This document shows positions 1 to 8,900 of a DNA stretch of 64,000 nt, piece by piece. The position numbers and the translations under genes are program-made. The stretch's first letter is position 1. The number at the start of each line of letters is the position of its first letter. This DNA comes from Oscillatoria salina IIICB1 (GTDB lineage Bacteria > Cyanobacteriota > Cyanobacteriia > Cyanobacteriales > SIO1D9), in contig NZ_JAAHBQ010000015.1 in assembly GCF_020144665.1 (NCBI RefSeq), positions 1-64,000 on the forward strand, given 5' to 3'. The notes beneath the pieces were generated by a model, which saw only the letters and a list, made by a program, of their open reading frames with translations, was not told where the DNA came from and did not search any database.

Positions 1-61
1 GGTAGGAGAGGGGTTGGGGGAGAGGTTATCATTAGAACGAGGGGAAAAACGCGAAAGTCAC

Positions 62-117
62 GTCATCCTTCGCTTCGCGAAGGATCTCACCAGATCCTTC
101 GCGAAGCGAAGGATGAC
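62..117. repeat. perfect 26-bp inverted repeat (hairpin/cruciform)
   Basis: The arms at 62-87 and 92-117 are exact reverse complements with a 4-base CACC loop. Each arm contains a smaller near-palindrome (CCTTCGC..GCGAAGG), so nested hairpins are possible. It lies downstream of the minus-strand kinase gene that ends at 284. It could act as a terminator for that gene, or be a mobile palindromic element; a T-run is absent. Confidence 0.85.
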
Positions 118-122
118 ATTTA

Positions 123-273
123 TAAAACGATCTGTTCAGCGATGACATTGATGAAACGCTCTACTCAGGATGACATTGGTGAAACGCTCTACTCAGGATG
201 ACATTGGTGAAACGATCTGTTCAGTGATGACATTGGTGAAACGATCTGTTCAGCGATAACATTAATGAAACGA
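123..273. repeat. five tandem 28-29 bp repeats
   Basis: Five consecutive units start at 123, 152, 180, 208 and 237, followed by a partial unit at 266. They share the core TGAAACGxTCTxxTCAG and the end GATGACATT. The same GGATGACATT word ends the adjacent 26-bp inverted repeat, so the array probably grew from its edge. No spacers are present, so this is not a CRISPR array. No coding frame is supported here. Confidence 0.85.
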
Positions 274-283
274 AAAATAAGCT

Positions 284-1765
284 TTAACCAATTTGGCATT
301 CTGTTAGTTTGGCGGCTAAAACTTCGGCGTGTTCCCACCATTTGTAGCCGCCAACCCAAGCACGAGAAGGTAAATGTCCTACGGGTGCTTTGAGGCTAAA
401 AATGAATCCGGCGTAGTCAGAATGGGGACGATGTACTGACCAACCAACTAGGTCACAAAAGTGATGATATTCGCCGTTTACTTGCTCGTAAATCTGTTTT
501 TGGACGCGAAAACCAAATTGTCCTTTGCTGTAGTTTACCCAGAGCATATCTAACATTTGTAAGTGTCCGCAGGGTAAGTTTTTGATGTCGCTTTTATAAA
601 GATAGCTGCTGTTTCCTTTACCCACTAATTGACATAAAATTGCTCTGGTTTCTTCGTCTGCTTGTCGCCATTTTTTTCTTTTTAAAAGTAGTCGCAGTCT
701 GCTGTAGTCGATTTCAATTGGGGTGTTAATTTCGGTGGGTGTGGCAATTATTTCTGTGGGGGTTAGTGGAGAAGCTGAAGTGTTATCAATTAGTGTCGGC
801 TCATTTGTTTTTGGTGGTAAATTGGCGCTTTTTTGTAGTTCGTTAGTCGAGGTTTGAGGAGAGGAAAAGGAGCGTAAAATAGTCGCGGAATTGATGATTT
901 TCAAGACTTCTCCTGCGGAACGATAGCGGTTTTTTAGGGAAGGTTGCAATAATTTATCGAGGATTTTTCCTATTTTAGGACTGATGTTAGTTCCCGCAGG
1001 TAAATGTTCGCGCCATGTCCATGTTTCGCTGATTACATCGTATAATTCTAAGGGAGATATTCCAGTTAATAAGTCGATACAAGTAACGCCTAAACTGTAT
1101 AAGTCGCTAGCAGGTAAAACTTTACCTCTGGTTTGTTCGGGAGCCATGTATTCGGGTGTACCAACGATGGTTGCACCACCCATGATTGCGGTATTAGTAA
1201 GTACGCGGGCAATGCCAAAATCGATTAAAATAAGTTTGTTATCTCGGCTGCGACGCATGATGTTATCTGGTTTGATATCGCGATGGATTACGCGGCGATC
1301 GTGGATGTATTGTAGTACTGGTAAGATGTCTTTTAATAATTGCCAAATTTTTGCTTCTATATCGGGGCAGTTTTGCCATGATTCTTCAGTTAAATTATGT
1401 CCATCAATTAGTTCTTGAACTAAATATAAATGTCCTTTTTCTTCAAAATGTGCTAATAAGGTGGGGATTTGGGGATGTTTGCCTAATTCATCTAAACGTA
1501 GGGCTTCTTGTTGAAAAAGTTGGACGATCTTTTTGGCGATATTGGGGTTGGGGGATTGAAAATATAGTTGTTTGATGACACAATGAGGTTGAGATGGTAA
1601 ATGTTGGTCTGTGCCAAAGAAGGTTTTGCCAAATCCGCCTTGACCGAGAGGACGCAGCGCCAAATAACGTTGTTTCAGGAGTAGAGAAGCTCCGCAACTA
1701 TGGCAAAATTCACTTAAATCGGGGTTTTCAGGTTGACGACAGAGAGGGTTGAGACAATAGGGCAT
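284..1765 (-). CDS. Ser/Thr protein kinase with N-terminal zinc ribbon and C-terminal GUN4 domain
   Basis: The 493-residue protein begins with a four-cysteine zinc ribbon (C4, C9, C21, C24). A eukaryote-type kinase domain follows (about 33-300): glycine loop GQGGFG, Lys65, HRD at 161-163, DFG at 182-184 and APE at 208-210. All key catalytic residues are present, so it should be active. A low-complexity Thr/Pro linker leads to a GUN4 domain (about 350-490), a fold that binds tetrapyrroles in the Mg-chelatase activator GUN4. Kinase-GUN4 fusions are known in cyanobacteria. Linking phosphorylation to tetrapyrrole sensing is inference. The gene starts 36 bp from a G-rich heptamer array, and a second GUN4 protein is at 11557. 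Confidence 0.93.
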   Translation of the reverse strand: MPYCLNPLCRQPENPDLSEFCHSCGASLLLKQRYLALRPLGQGGFGKTFFGTDQHLPSQPHCVIKQLYFQSPNPNIAKKIVQLFQQEALRLDELGKHPQIPTLLAHFEEKGHLYLVQELIDGHNLTEESWQNCPDIEAKIWQLLKDILPVLQYIHDRRVIHRDIKPDNIMRRSRDNKLILIDFGIARVLTNTAIMGGATIVGTPEYMAPEQTRGKVLPASDLYSLGVTCIDLLTGISPLELYDVISETWTWREHLPAGTNISPKIGKILDKLLQPSLKNRYRSAGEVLKIINSATILRSFSSPQTSTNELQKSANLPPKTNEPTLIDNTSASPLTPTEIIATPTEINTPIEIDYSRLRLLLKRKKWRQADEETRAILCQLVGKGNSSYLYKSDIKNLPCGHLQMLDMLWVNYSKGQFGFRVQKQIYEQVNGEYHHFCDLVGWSVHRPHSDYAGFIFSLKAPVGHLPSRAWVGGYKWWEHAEVLAAKLTECQIG

Positions 1766-1801
1766 AATAGCAGCGATCGCGCAATTCTTTCCCTCAGTAT
1801 A

Positions 1802-1906
1802 GGGACTGGGGATTGGGGACTGGGGACTGGGGACTGGGGACTGGGGACTGGGGATTAGGGATTGGGGACTGGTGACTGGGGATTGGGGATTGGGGACTGG
1901 TGATTA
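1802..1906. repeat. STRR heptamer array, 15 copies (GGGGACT-type)
   Basis: Fifteen uninterrupted 7-bp units of the form GGG(A/G)(C/T)TG, mostly GGGACTG and GGGATTG, fill 1802-1906. The complementary unit CCCCAGT is a known short tandemly repeated repetitive sequence of cyanobacteria. The G-runs fall every 7 bp on the plus strand, which gives strong G-quadruplex potential. The array ends 36 bp from the kinase start codon. Confidence 0.9.
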
Positions 1907-2017
1907 GGAAAACTTTGCTGCAAATTCCTGCTTGTCTCCCTCTTTTATCGATCGCGTTCTCGTTTGAATTTCATCTAAGCACAAAAGTTCCCCAAAAACC
2001 AGCTATTTCAGCCGATT

Positions 2018-2734
2018 CTATTCTTGCACAGAAGTTACAATTTCTGGCGATCGCTTGCATAAACGTCCATCTTCGAGATAAATAATGCGATCGGCAAGAT
2101 CCAAAATTCGGTTATCATGAGTAACGAGTAAAATCGTGCAGCCTTGCTCTTTGGCTAAATTGTGCATAAGATCGACTACATCCCGTCCTGATTTTTTATC
2201 TAAAGCGGCTGTAGGTTCGTCTGCAAGGAGGATTTTCGGGTGTGTGACTAAAGCCCGCGCGATCGCAACTCGCTGTTTTTGTCCGCCGGATAAGTCAGCC
2301 GGATAATAATTAATTCTATCTCCTAAACCTACTTGTTTGAGCATTTCCGCAGCTTGTTGATAACGTTCCTGCTTGGAAAATGTACCATGTACTTCTAAGC
2401 CCATTTGCACATTTTGCAGCGCAGTTAAGCTACCATGCAAATTATGCGCTTGGAAAATATAACCATTGTTACGTCTGGCTTTGACTAACTTATTTTCCTT
2501 AGCTTGACAAAGTTCCTCCCCGACTACTTTTAGACTACCCGATTGAGCAGTCCGTAAGCCACCAATCAGCGACAGGAGAGTCGTTTTTCCCGAACCGGAG
2601 GGCCCAGTCATAATCACAATTTCTCCGGGGTAAATCGCTAAATTAATGTCAAATAAGACCTGTTTTCGCAGGTGTCCCGAACCGAAATAATGATTTAAAT
2701 TAGCGATCGCAATTACAGGTTGTTCCGCCATCAT
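2018..2734 (-). CDS. devA: DevA-type ABC exporter ATPase
   Basis: This is the ATP-binding subunit of a DevBCA-type exporter; DevA-family ATPases belong to the MacB/LolD group. It shows Walker A GPSGSGKTT, the signature LSGGQKQRVAIARAL and Walker B ILLADEPTAALD. I place the start at the ATG at 2734 because AGAGGA lies 6 bases upstream; this gives 238 residues and leaves a 10-base gap after devC. Reading from 2797 would overlap devC and add residues outside the family. It is the third gene of devB-devC-devA. In heterocyst formers DevBCA exports envelope glycolipids; other cyanobacteria carry paralogs with unknown substrates, so the substrate here is open. Confidence 0.9.
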   Translation of the reverse strand: MMAEQPVIAIANLNHYFGSGHLRKQVLFDINLAIYPGEIVIMTGPSGSGKTTLLSLIGGLRTAQSGSLKVVGEELCQAKENKLVKARRNNGYIFQAHNLHGSLTALQNVQMGLEVHGTFSKQERYQQAAEMLKQVGLGDRINYYPADLSGGQKQRVAIARALVTHPKILLADEPTAALDKKSGRDVVDLMHNLAKEQGCTILLVTHDNRILDLADRIIYLEDGRLCKRSPEIVTSVQE

Positions 2735-2744
2735 CAATTTTCCT

Positions 2745-3920
2745 CTAAAATATATCAGCAGGGTCAGCAGCTTGGAGTCGGCGAGTCGCGATCGCACCGG
2801 AAGCGTTACACATTACCAGTGTGAGGATAAACACGATGATGATGCGACTCACAGGCATAGCTAAAGGTAATGCTGTTGCAGCCGCAGTTAGTTGATATGC
2901 ACCCCAAGCAATTCCTAAACCGGGTATAAATCCCAAAACTGATAAAATTAAAGCTTCTTCAAAAATTATGCCTAACAAGTAACTATTTCGATAGCCCATT
3001 GCTTTGAATGTCGCATATTCCGCTAAGTGACTATTTACATCCGTTGAAAGCACTTGATAAACAATTACGATACCAACAATAAAGCCCATTGCTGTACCCA
3101 AACCAAAAACAAATCCGATGGGTGAGTTGGATTGGATATAATCTAGTTCAAAATCAACATAACCCTCACTGGTTAACACCTGCACATCATCAGGTAATCG
3201 CCCTTGTAAAGCTTTTTGCACCGCTTCTGGTTGATAATTAGGCTGGAGACGAATTAATCCTAAACTTACAGCCCCAGCATCACGTTTGGGAACCAGTCGT
3301 AAAAAGTTTTGGTCGCTGGTAATCAAAGCGCCATCATCAGCAAAAGATGCACCAACTTTAAACAATCCGGCGATCGTCACCGTTCGTTGTCCGATTTCGG
3401 TATTAATTATTTTCCCTTGTTCGAGTTCAATAATCAAATCATCATATTCGCCTCGCGAGGCTTGGTCGAATAAAATTGTATCTGGTAGCCGAATTGCGTC
3501 TAACTGTTGGTTGACTTCAGGTAAATTAAAAGCAGGGCGATCGGGATTTTGTCCAATTAGCAACATGGAAGTCTTTTTTTGGGTTTGGGGATTGCGCCAT
3601 TGCACGGAACCGAGATACAATCCTTCGGCAGTGGCAACTCCTGGCACGTCTAAGGCTTGGTAAAGTCGTCGTCGGGTAAATGTTCGCAACTGTCCAAAAT
3701 TCTTTGCCTGGGTGCTAATTAGGACTAAATCAGCTTGTAAAGTGCGCGGATATTGAGTGTTAGTTTTGTAGAGAGCATCGGCAAAGCCAAGCTGCATGAA
3801 AATGAGGACATCTGCAAACGTGATTCCAGCGATCGCGGTTAACAAACGCAGGCGATCGTGTTTTAATTGTAGTAATCCTAATGGCGTGCGTTCTCGTAAG
3901 GTTTTGATTAAGCCTAGCAT
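2745..3920 (-). CDS. devC: DevC-type ABC exporter permease
   Basis: This 391-residue membrane protein has the FtsX/MacB permease layout: one N-terminal helix (about 30-50), a large extracytoplasmic domain (about 55-265), and three C-terminal helices (about 275-385). The middle region contains the DevC-like text GLYLGSVQWRNP. It works with the adjacent DevA ATPase and DevB adaptor to push a substrate out through an outer-membrane channel. It follows devB by 15 bases, so the three genes form one operon. The family is well recognised; the substrate is not shown by sequence. Confidence 0.9.
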   Translation of the reverse strand: MLGLIKTLRERTPLGLLQLKHDRLRLLTAIAGITFADVLIFMQLGFADALYKTNTQYPRTLQADLVLISTQAKNFGQLRTFTRRRLYQALDVPGVATAEGLYLGSVQWRNPQTQKKTSMLLIGQNPDRPAFNLPEVNQQLDAIRLPDTILFDQASRGEYDDLIIELEQGKIINTEIGQRTVTIAGLFKVGASFADDGALITSDQNFLRLVPKRDAGAVSLGLIRLQPNYQPEAVQKALQGRLPDDVQVLTSEGYVDFELDYIQSNSPIGFVFGLGTAMGFIVGIVIVYQVLSTDVNSHLAEYATFKAMGYRNSYLLGIIFEEALILSVLGFIPGLGIAWGAYQLTAAATALPLAMPVSRIIIVFILTLVMCNASGAIATRRLQAADPADIF

Positions 3921-3935
3921 GGTGTGAATTCCCGA

Positions 3936-5129
3936 TTATTTGGTTTCAATGGTGGCGGTGACTTGTAAGTTGGTTAATCCGGCGGCTTTCTCGCTGGAAG
4001 CGGGATTGAGACGAATGTGAACTTCGACAACTTTCGCATCGATATTAGCAGCAGGATCTTCATTAATTACCTGTTGTTGTTCTACTTGTAAGCCAATTTG
4101 CTCGACTTTTCCCTCCAGGGTTTCGGAAAGTACGGGTGAGGTGATTTTGGCAGGTTGTCCCAGTTTAATTTTGTTAATATCGCTTTGATAAACGTCGGCG
4201 ATGACAATCATTTGCTGGGTTTCGCCCAAGGTGGCTATTCCTTCAGGGGCAATTTTTTCGCCTGGATGGGTGTGAATTTTAATGATTTGTCCGGCGCGGG
4301 GCGATCGCACGTAAACTTGTTCTAGGTTGGCTTTGGCTTCTGCTACAGTGGCTATGGCGGCTTGTACTTCTGCTTGGGCGGCTTCGATGTCTACGGGGCG
4401 TATTTCGGCGATTTGGGCGAGGGTTGCTTCGGCTTGTTGGATTTGTTGCTGGCTGGTGGTTTGAATTCGGGCTAATTCGGCTTGGGCTTCTTCTAATCTG
4501 GGTTGCGCGGTGGTGTAGGTGAGGCGTTTGCTATCTCGTTGGGAGGCGGAAACGGCTCCTTGTTGATAAAGTAGTTCGTAACGTTCGGCTTCGATGCGTG
4601 CATTGGCGACTTCGGCTTCTAAACGGGCGATCGCGGCGCGTTGGGCGGCTAATTTTGTGGCTTTTTCTGCCTCTAAACGGGCAATTTCGGCGCGTTGGGC
4701 TTGGAGTTCGCCTGTTTTTGCTCCTGCTTCTACTTGGGCTAATTTAGCGCGGGCGACACGCACTTGTTCTTCGGCTTTTTGTAAGCTAGCTTCTTTGCCC
4801 GCACGATGAGCTAAAATGGCGATTACTTGTTCGGCTGCGACGCGATCGCCTTCTTTGACTAATAGTTGCTCGATGCGGCTTTCTTGGGTTGAGGTTGAGG
4901 CTGTGAGGTTGATTACCTCTCCTTCGGGTTCTAGTCGTCCTAGTGCCGTAACTGTGGTGATTTCTGCTATCTCGGCGCTATCTGTTTGAGTTTGGCTGAT
5001 TTGATTAGAGCGTAATTGCCACACTCTCCATCCTGTTATACCACCTAAACCTACAATGGCGGCGATTAATAATACTGTCAGCCCGCGACGGGATGATTTG
5101 GCGAGATCCATTGGGTAGTTTACACTCAC
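3936..5129 (-). CDS. devB: DevB-type membrane fusion protein (HlyD family)
   Basis: The 397-residue adaptor has one N-terminal membrane helix (about 16-34), a lipoyl/barrel-sandwich half, a long Ala/Glu-rich coiled-coil hairpin (about 110-270) and a C-terminal beta-barrel region (about 275-395). It would bridge the inner-membrane DevCA pump to a TolC-type outer-membrane channel. The GTG at 5129 is preferred over the ATG at 5111 because AGAGAGGAC lies 8 bases upstream. It is the first gene of the operon, and its promoter (TTGACA, 16 bp, TAAAAT on the minus strand) overlaps a palindromic operator shared with a divergent TetR gene. Confidence 0.9.
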   Translation of the reverse strand: MSVNYPMDLAKSSRRGLTVLLIAAIVGLGGITGWRVWQLRSNQISQTQTDSAEIAEITTVTALGRLEPEGEVINLTASTSTQESRIEQLLVKEGDRVAAEQVIAILAHRAGKEASLQKAEEQVRVARAKLAQVEAGAKTGELQAQRAEIARLEAEKATKLAAQRAAIARLEAEVANARIEAERYELLYQQGAVSASQRDSKRLTYTTAQPRLEEAQAELARIQTTSQQQIQQAEATLAQIAEIRPVDIEAAQAEVQAAIATVAEAKANLEQVYVRSPRAGQIIKIHTHPGEKIAPEGIATLGETQQMIVIADVYQSDINKIKLGQPAKITSPVLSETLEGKVEQIGLQVEQQQVINEDPAANIDAKVVEVHIRLNPASSEKAAGLTNLQVTATIETK

Positions 5130-5156
5130 GGCTGTAGTCCTCTCTGTTCTCTTTTT

Positions 5157-5203
5157 ATTTTACTAAACGGTTTAGTAATGTCAACTAAACAATCTAGTAA
5201 AAT
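5157..5203. promoter_or_regulatory. divergent devB/tetR promoter region with two TetR-type operators
   Basis: Operator 1 is a perfect 17-bp palindrome, TACTAAACGGTTTAGTA, at 5161-5177. Operator 2 is an imperfect copy at 5183-5199, with centres 22 bp apart (about two helical turns). On the minus strand TTGACA (5184-5179) and TAAAAT (5162-5157) are separated by 16 bp and bracket operator 1, giving a devB promoter. On the plus strand TAAAAT at 5198-5203 could be the tetR -10 box next to operator 2. This suggests repression of both transcription units by the TetR protein encoded at 5233. Confidence 0.75.
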
Positions 5204-5232
5204 AAGATCGAAACGTTCACACCTTACAGTCA

Positions 5233-5844
5233 ATGGAATTCAACTCAAATAAATCAGACAAAGCCAAAGCAATCTTAGCCGGAGCCTTAGAAGTATTTAC
5301 CAAACAGGGATACGCGGCTGCCAGCATGAGTAAAATTGCTTCAGTAGCTGGCGTCTCCAAACCAACGCTGTATAACTACTTTCAAGACAAAGAAGGATTA
5401 TTTGTTGCCTTAATCGAACAACTCACCCATAATAACCGTCAGATGGTTTTCAGTTTACTGAGCAATCCCGACTTACAAGAACCGCCAGAGAAAGTTCTCC
5501 ACCAAATTGCCAGTTCAGTATTAGAAAATTTTGCTCGCAATCGACCGCTTTTAACGTTAATGCGGTTAATTATTGGTGAATCAGAGCGATTTCCCGAACT
5601 AGCTCGCACCTTTGTCCGAGAAATTCAAAAACCTTTATTAGAACAGCTTTCCTTATACCTAGCCTCTCAACCGCAACTCAATTTATCTCAACCGATGGTA
5701 ACAGCGCGGATTTTCACTGGTACCTTGGTACATTATCTAATTATTCAACACATCATGTATGGCAGTGAAATTTTACCTTTAGAACAAGAGGATTTAGTCA
5801 ACGGGTTAATTGAGTCGATCGCGGCAGTAAAGAAGTCACAATAA
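5233..5844 (+). CDS. TetR/AcrR family transcriptional regulator
   Basis: The 203-residue protein has the typical N-terminal TetR helix-turn-helix (about 10-55), with ILAGALEVFTKQGYAAASM and GVSKPTLYNYFQDKEGLF. The variable C-terminal domain (about 75-200) would bind an inducer. It is transcribed away from the devBCA operon, and two palindromes lie in the shared promoter region. This arrangement is typical of a repressor that controls itself and the neighbouring exporter, probably in response to the exported compound. The ligand cannot be read from the sequence. The ATG at 5233 has no strong ribosome binding site, but it fits the family start. Confidence 0.92.
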   Translation: MEFNSNKSDKAKAILAGALEVFTKQGYAAASMSKIASVAGVSKPTLYNYFQDKEGLFVALIEQLTHNNRQMVFSLLSNPDLQEPPEKVLHQIASSVLENFARNRPLLTLMRLIIGESERFPELARTFVREIQKPLLEQLSLYLASQPQLNLSQPMVTARIFTGTLVHYLIIQHIMYGSEILPLEQEDLVNGLIESIAAVKKSQ

Positions 5845-5916
5845 AAGTAATGTATATTTTCTTGAGCCACTCTAGAAACTGAAAAAGCGAAAACCTTTAC
5901 TAATTAAGTACCGAGT

Positions 5917-8900
5917 ATGTCCAAACCTCGTCGAACTGTACTGGTGGCGAATGACCCTAGTGAAAGCAATGACAGCTACGAAGATCAACTACAGCAAGAT
6001 GTCACCTTTGCTTATCAAATTTTAACCGAAACAGATAACGCTCGAACTTTTGCTCTGTGTCGTTCCCAACAACTCGATGGCATACTTTTAGAATTTAACC
6101 CACCCTACTCTGAGAAGCAGGAATTTCTGAGTCAATTAAAAGCAGAAATGGGCGAAAACTGTCCGCCGATTATCGCGATCGGCAGTAACGATATCAAAAT
6201 AGCAGTGTGGACATTAAAAAATGGGGCAGCAGATTATTTAATTAAAGACGAAATTACACCCAATGACCTGCGTTTAGCAATGCGGAAAGCAATTGAAAAC
6301 GCCGAGTTGCGAACCTCGATTGAACAAGATCGAGCCGCCCGACAAGCCAGCCAAAAACGTAATTTAGAATTGGCAGAAGCCATCCCAGAAATCGTGTGGA
6401 CAGGCGAAGCAACAGGACTAATCAACTACTGGAATCAACGCTGGTACGAATATACAGGCTTAAGCGAAGCCGAATCAATGGGTTTAGCCGGAGCCAGTAT
6501 AATTCACCCCAACGAACGCGATCGCACCCTAGAAAAATGGCATCAAGCGATCGCCACTGGGGAAAAGTTTGAGATCGAATACCGCCTTCGTCGTTGGGAT
6601 GGTATTTACCATTGGTTTATTTGTCGGGGTTTACCGACACGAGACTCCCAAGGAGAGATTACCGGTTGGATTGGCACAATTACCGATATTGACCAGATCG
6701 AGCAGAGTGAAATACAGATTCGCCGCAGGGAGCAACAAATTCGGCGAGTGCTGGATAGTTTATTTATCTTTGTGGGGGTGATGACTCCATCAGGAGTCTT
6801 GATTGAAGCTAACCAGCCAGCTTTAACAGCAGCATCCCTTCAGCCAGCCGATGTAGTGGGGAAACCTTTTGAGGAGACATACTGGTGGGCTTACGATCGC
6901 CAAATTCAGTCCCAACTGAGAGATGCGATTGAGCGAGCAGCGAAGGGAGAAATAATTCGTTATGACGTAAAAGTACGTTTAGGGGAAAATCAGTTTTTGA
7001 TTATCGATTTTGCTCTGGTACCTTTGTTCGATCAAACCGGAAGAGTAGAATACCTGATCCCCTCTGGAATTGATATTAGCGATCGCCTCCAGTCGGAAGC
7101 CTTACTACGCGAAAGTCAAGCTCAACTTCAGCAGCAACTAGCAGAAATTGAAGCAATCTATCAAACTGCTCCGATTGGTTTGAATGTATTGGATCGAGAT
7201 TTGCGCTTTGTGCGGATTAATCAGCACTTGGCAAAAATTAACGGCTTAAACGTTGAAGCTCATCTCGGGCGCACCGTGCGGGAGCTACTCCCCGATATAG
7301 CGGACACTGTCGAAGAGCTTTTGCACTTTATTCTCGAAACAGGAGAACCTCTGTTAAATATTGAAATTAGCGGCGAAACCCCAGCGCAACCAGGAGTAAA
7401 ACGTACCTGGTTAGAACAGTTTATACCCTTAAAAAATGGAGATCGAGTCATTGGTATCAGTACAGTTTGTGAAGAAATCACCGAACGCAAACAGGTAGAA
7501 GAAGCATTGCGCCAAAGCGAAGAGCGTTTCCGCAACATGGCAGACAACGCCCCAATGATGATTTGGGTAACAGATCCCACCGGGTACTGCATATATCTGA
7601 GTAAAAGCTGGTACGAGTTTACCGGACAAACTGAAACCACAGGATTAGGATTTGGATGGCTAGATGCCTTACATCCAGACGATTATAACTCTTCTCGAGA
7701 AATCTTTTTCCAAGCAAATAAGGATCGTCAAGCATTTCAGATCGAATACCGCTTGCGTCATCAGAATGGTGAATATCGCTGGGCGATCGATGCAGCAAGC
7801 CCTTGGTTTAGCGAAGATGGTGAATTTAAAGGATATATTGGTTCAGTAGTAGACATCAGCGATCGCAAACAAATGGAAGCGATCCTGCGAGAGAGCGAAG
7901 AACGCTTCCGCACCCTAGCCGACAACATTTCCCAGTTTGCTTGGATGGCAGACGAGAACGGCTGGATCTTTTGGTACAACCAACGCTGGTTTGATTATAC
8001 CGGGACAACTCTAGAACAAATGCAAGGTTGGGGTTGGCAACAAGTGCATCACCCAGATCGTGTGGAACAGGTAGTCGAGAAAATTAGCTATTGCTTTAAA
8101 ACAGGCGAAATTTGGGAAGATACTTTTCGGTTACGCGGTAAAGATGGACAGTATCGCTGGTTTTTGTCTCGCGCGCTGCCGATTCGAGACGAAGCCGGAA
8201 ACATTTTGCGTTGGTTTGGTACAAATACTGATATTACTGAACTGCGGGAAACCGAAATAGCCCTACAACAGACCACTGAAAGACTTAATATCGCCCTCAA
8301 AAGCGCTCCGATTACTCTATTTAATCAAGATTTGGCTCTTCGCTATACCTGGATTTATAACCCCACATTTAGTTTCCTCGAGCAGGAAATCATTGGTAAG
8401 CAAGATGCTGATTTAGTCTCCCCAGAATCGGCTGCATACCTGACTCAACTCAAGCAACAAGTGCTAGATACAGGCATAGGTTTGCGCAAAGAAGTCAAGA
8501 TTACTCAGGATGGGAAAACCGCTTACTACGATCTGACAATCGATCCTATTCGGGATAGTCAAAATGCTCTTGTCGGGATTACCTGTGCGGCTGTCGATAT
8601 CAATGACCGCAAACAAGCCGAAGAAGCCTTGCGTCAGAGTGAAGACCGCCTCCGCATGGCAGTTGAGTCTGCCCAGTTAGGAACCTGGGATTGGAATCTT
8701 ACCAGCAACGAACTTGTTTGGGATGCTTGTTGTAAAGCCATGTTTGGTTTACCTCCTGAAGCAGAAATAAATATTGAAAAATTTTTTCAGGCATTGCATC
8801 CCGACGATCGCGATCGCACAGAAGAGGTAATGCAAAACTCTCTTAAGCGAGCAAGTGGCGGTCAGTATGATATAGAATATCGTACCATTGGCATTCAAGA

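Noticed and set aside
123-273. Possible CRISPR array
   Set aside because: The 28-29 bp units abut directly with no unique spacers, and there are no cas genes.
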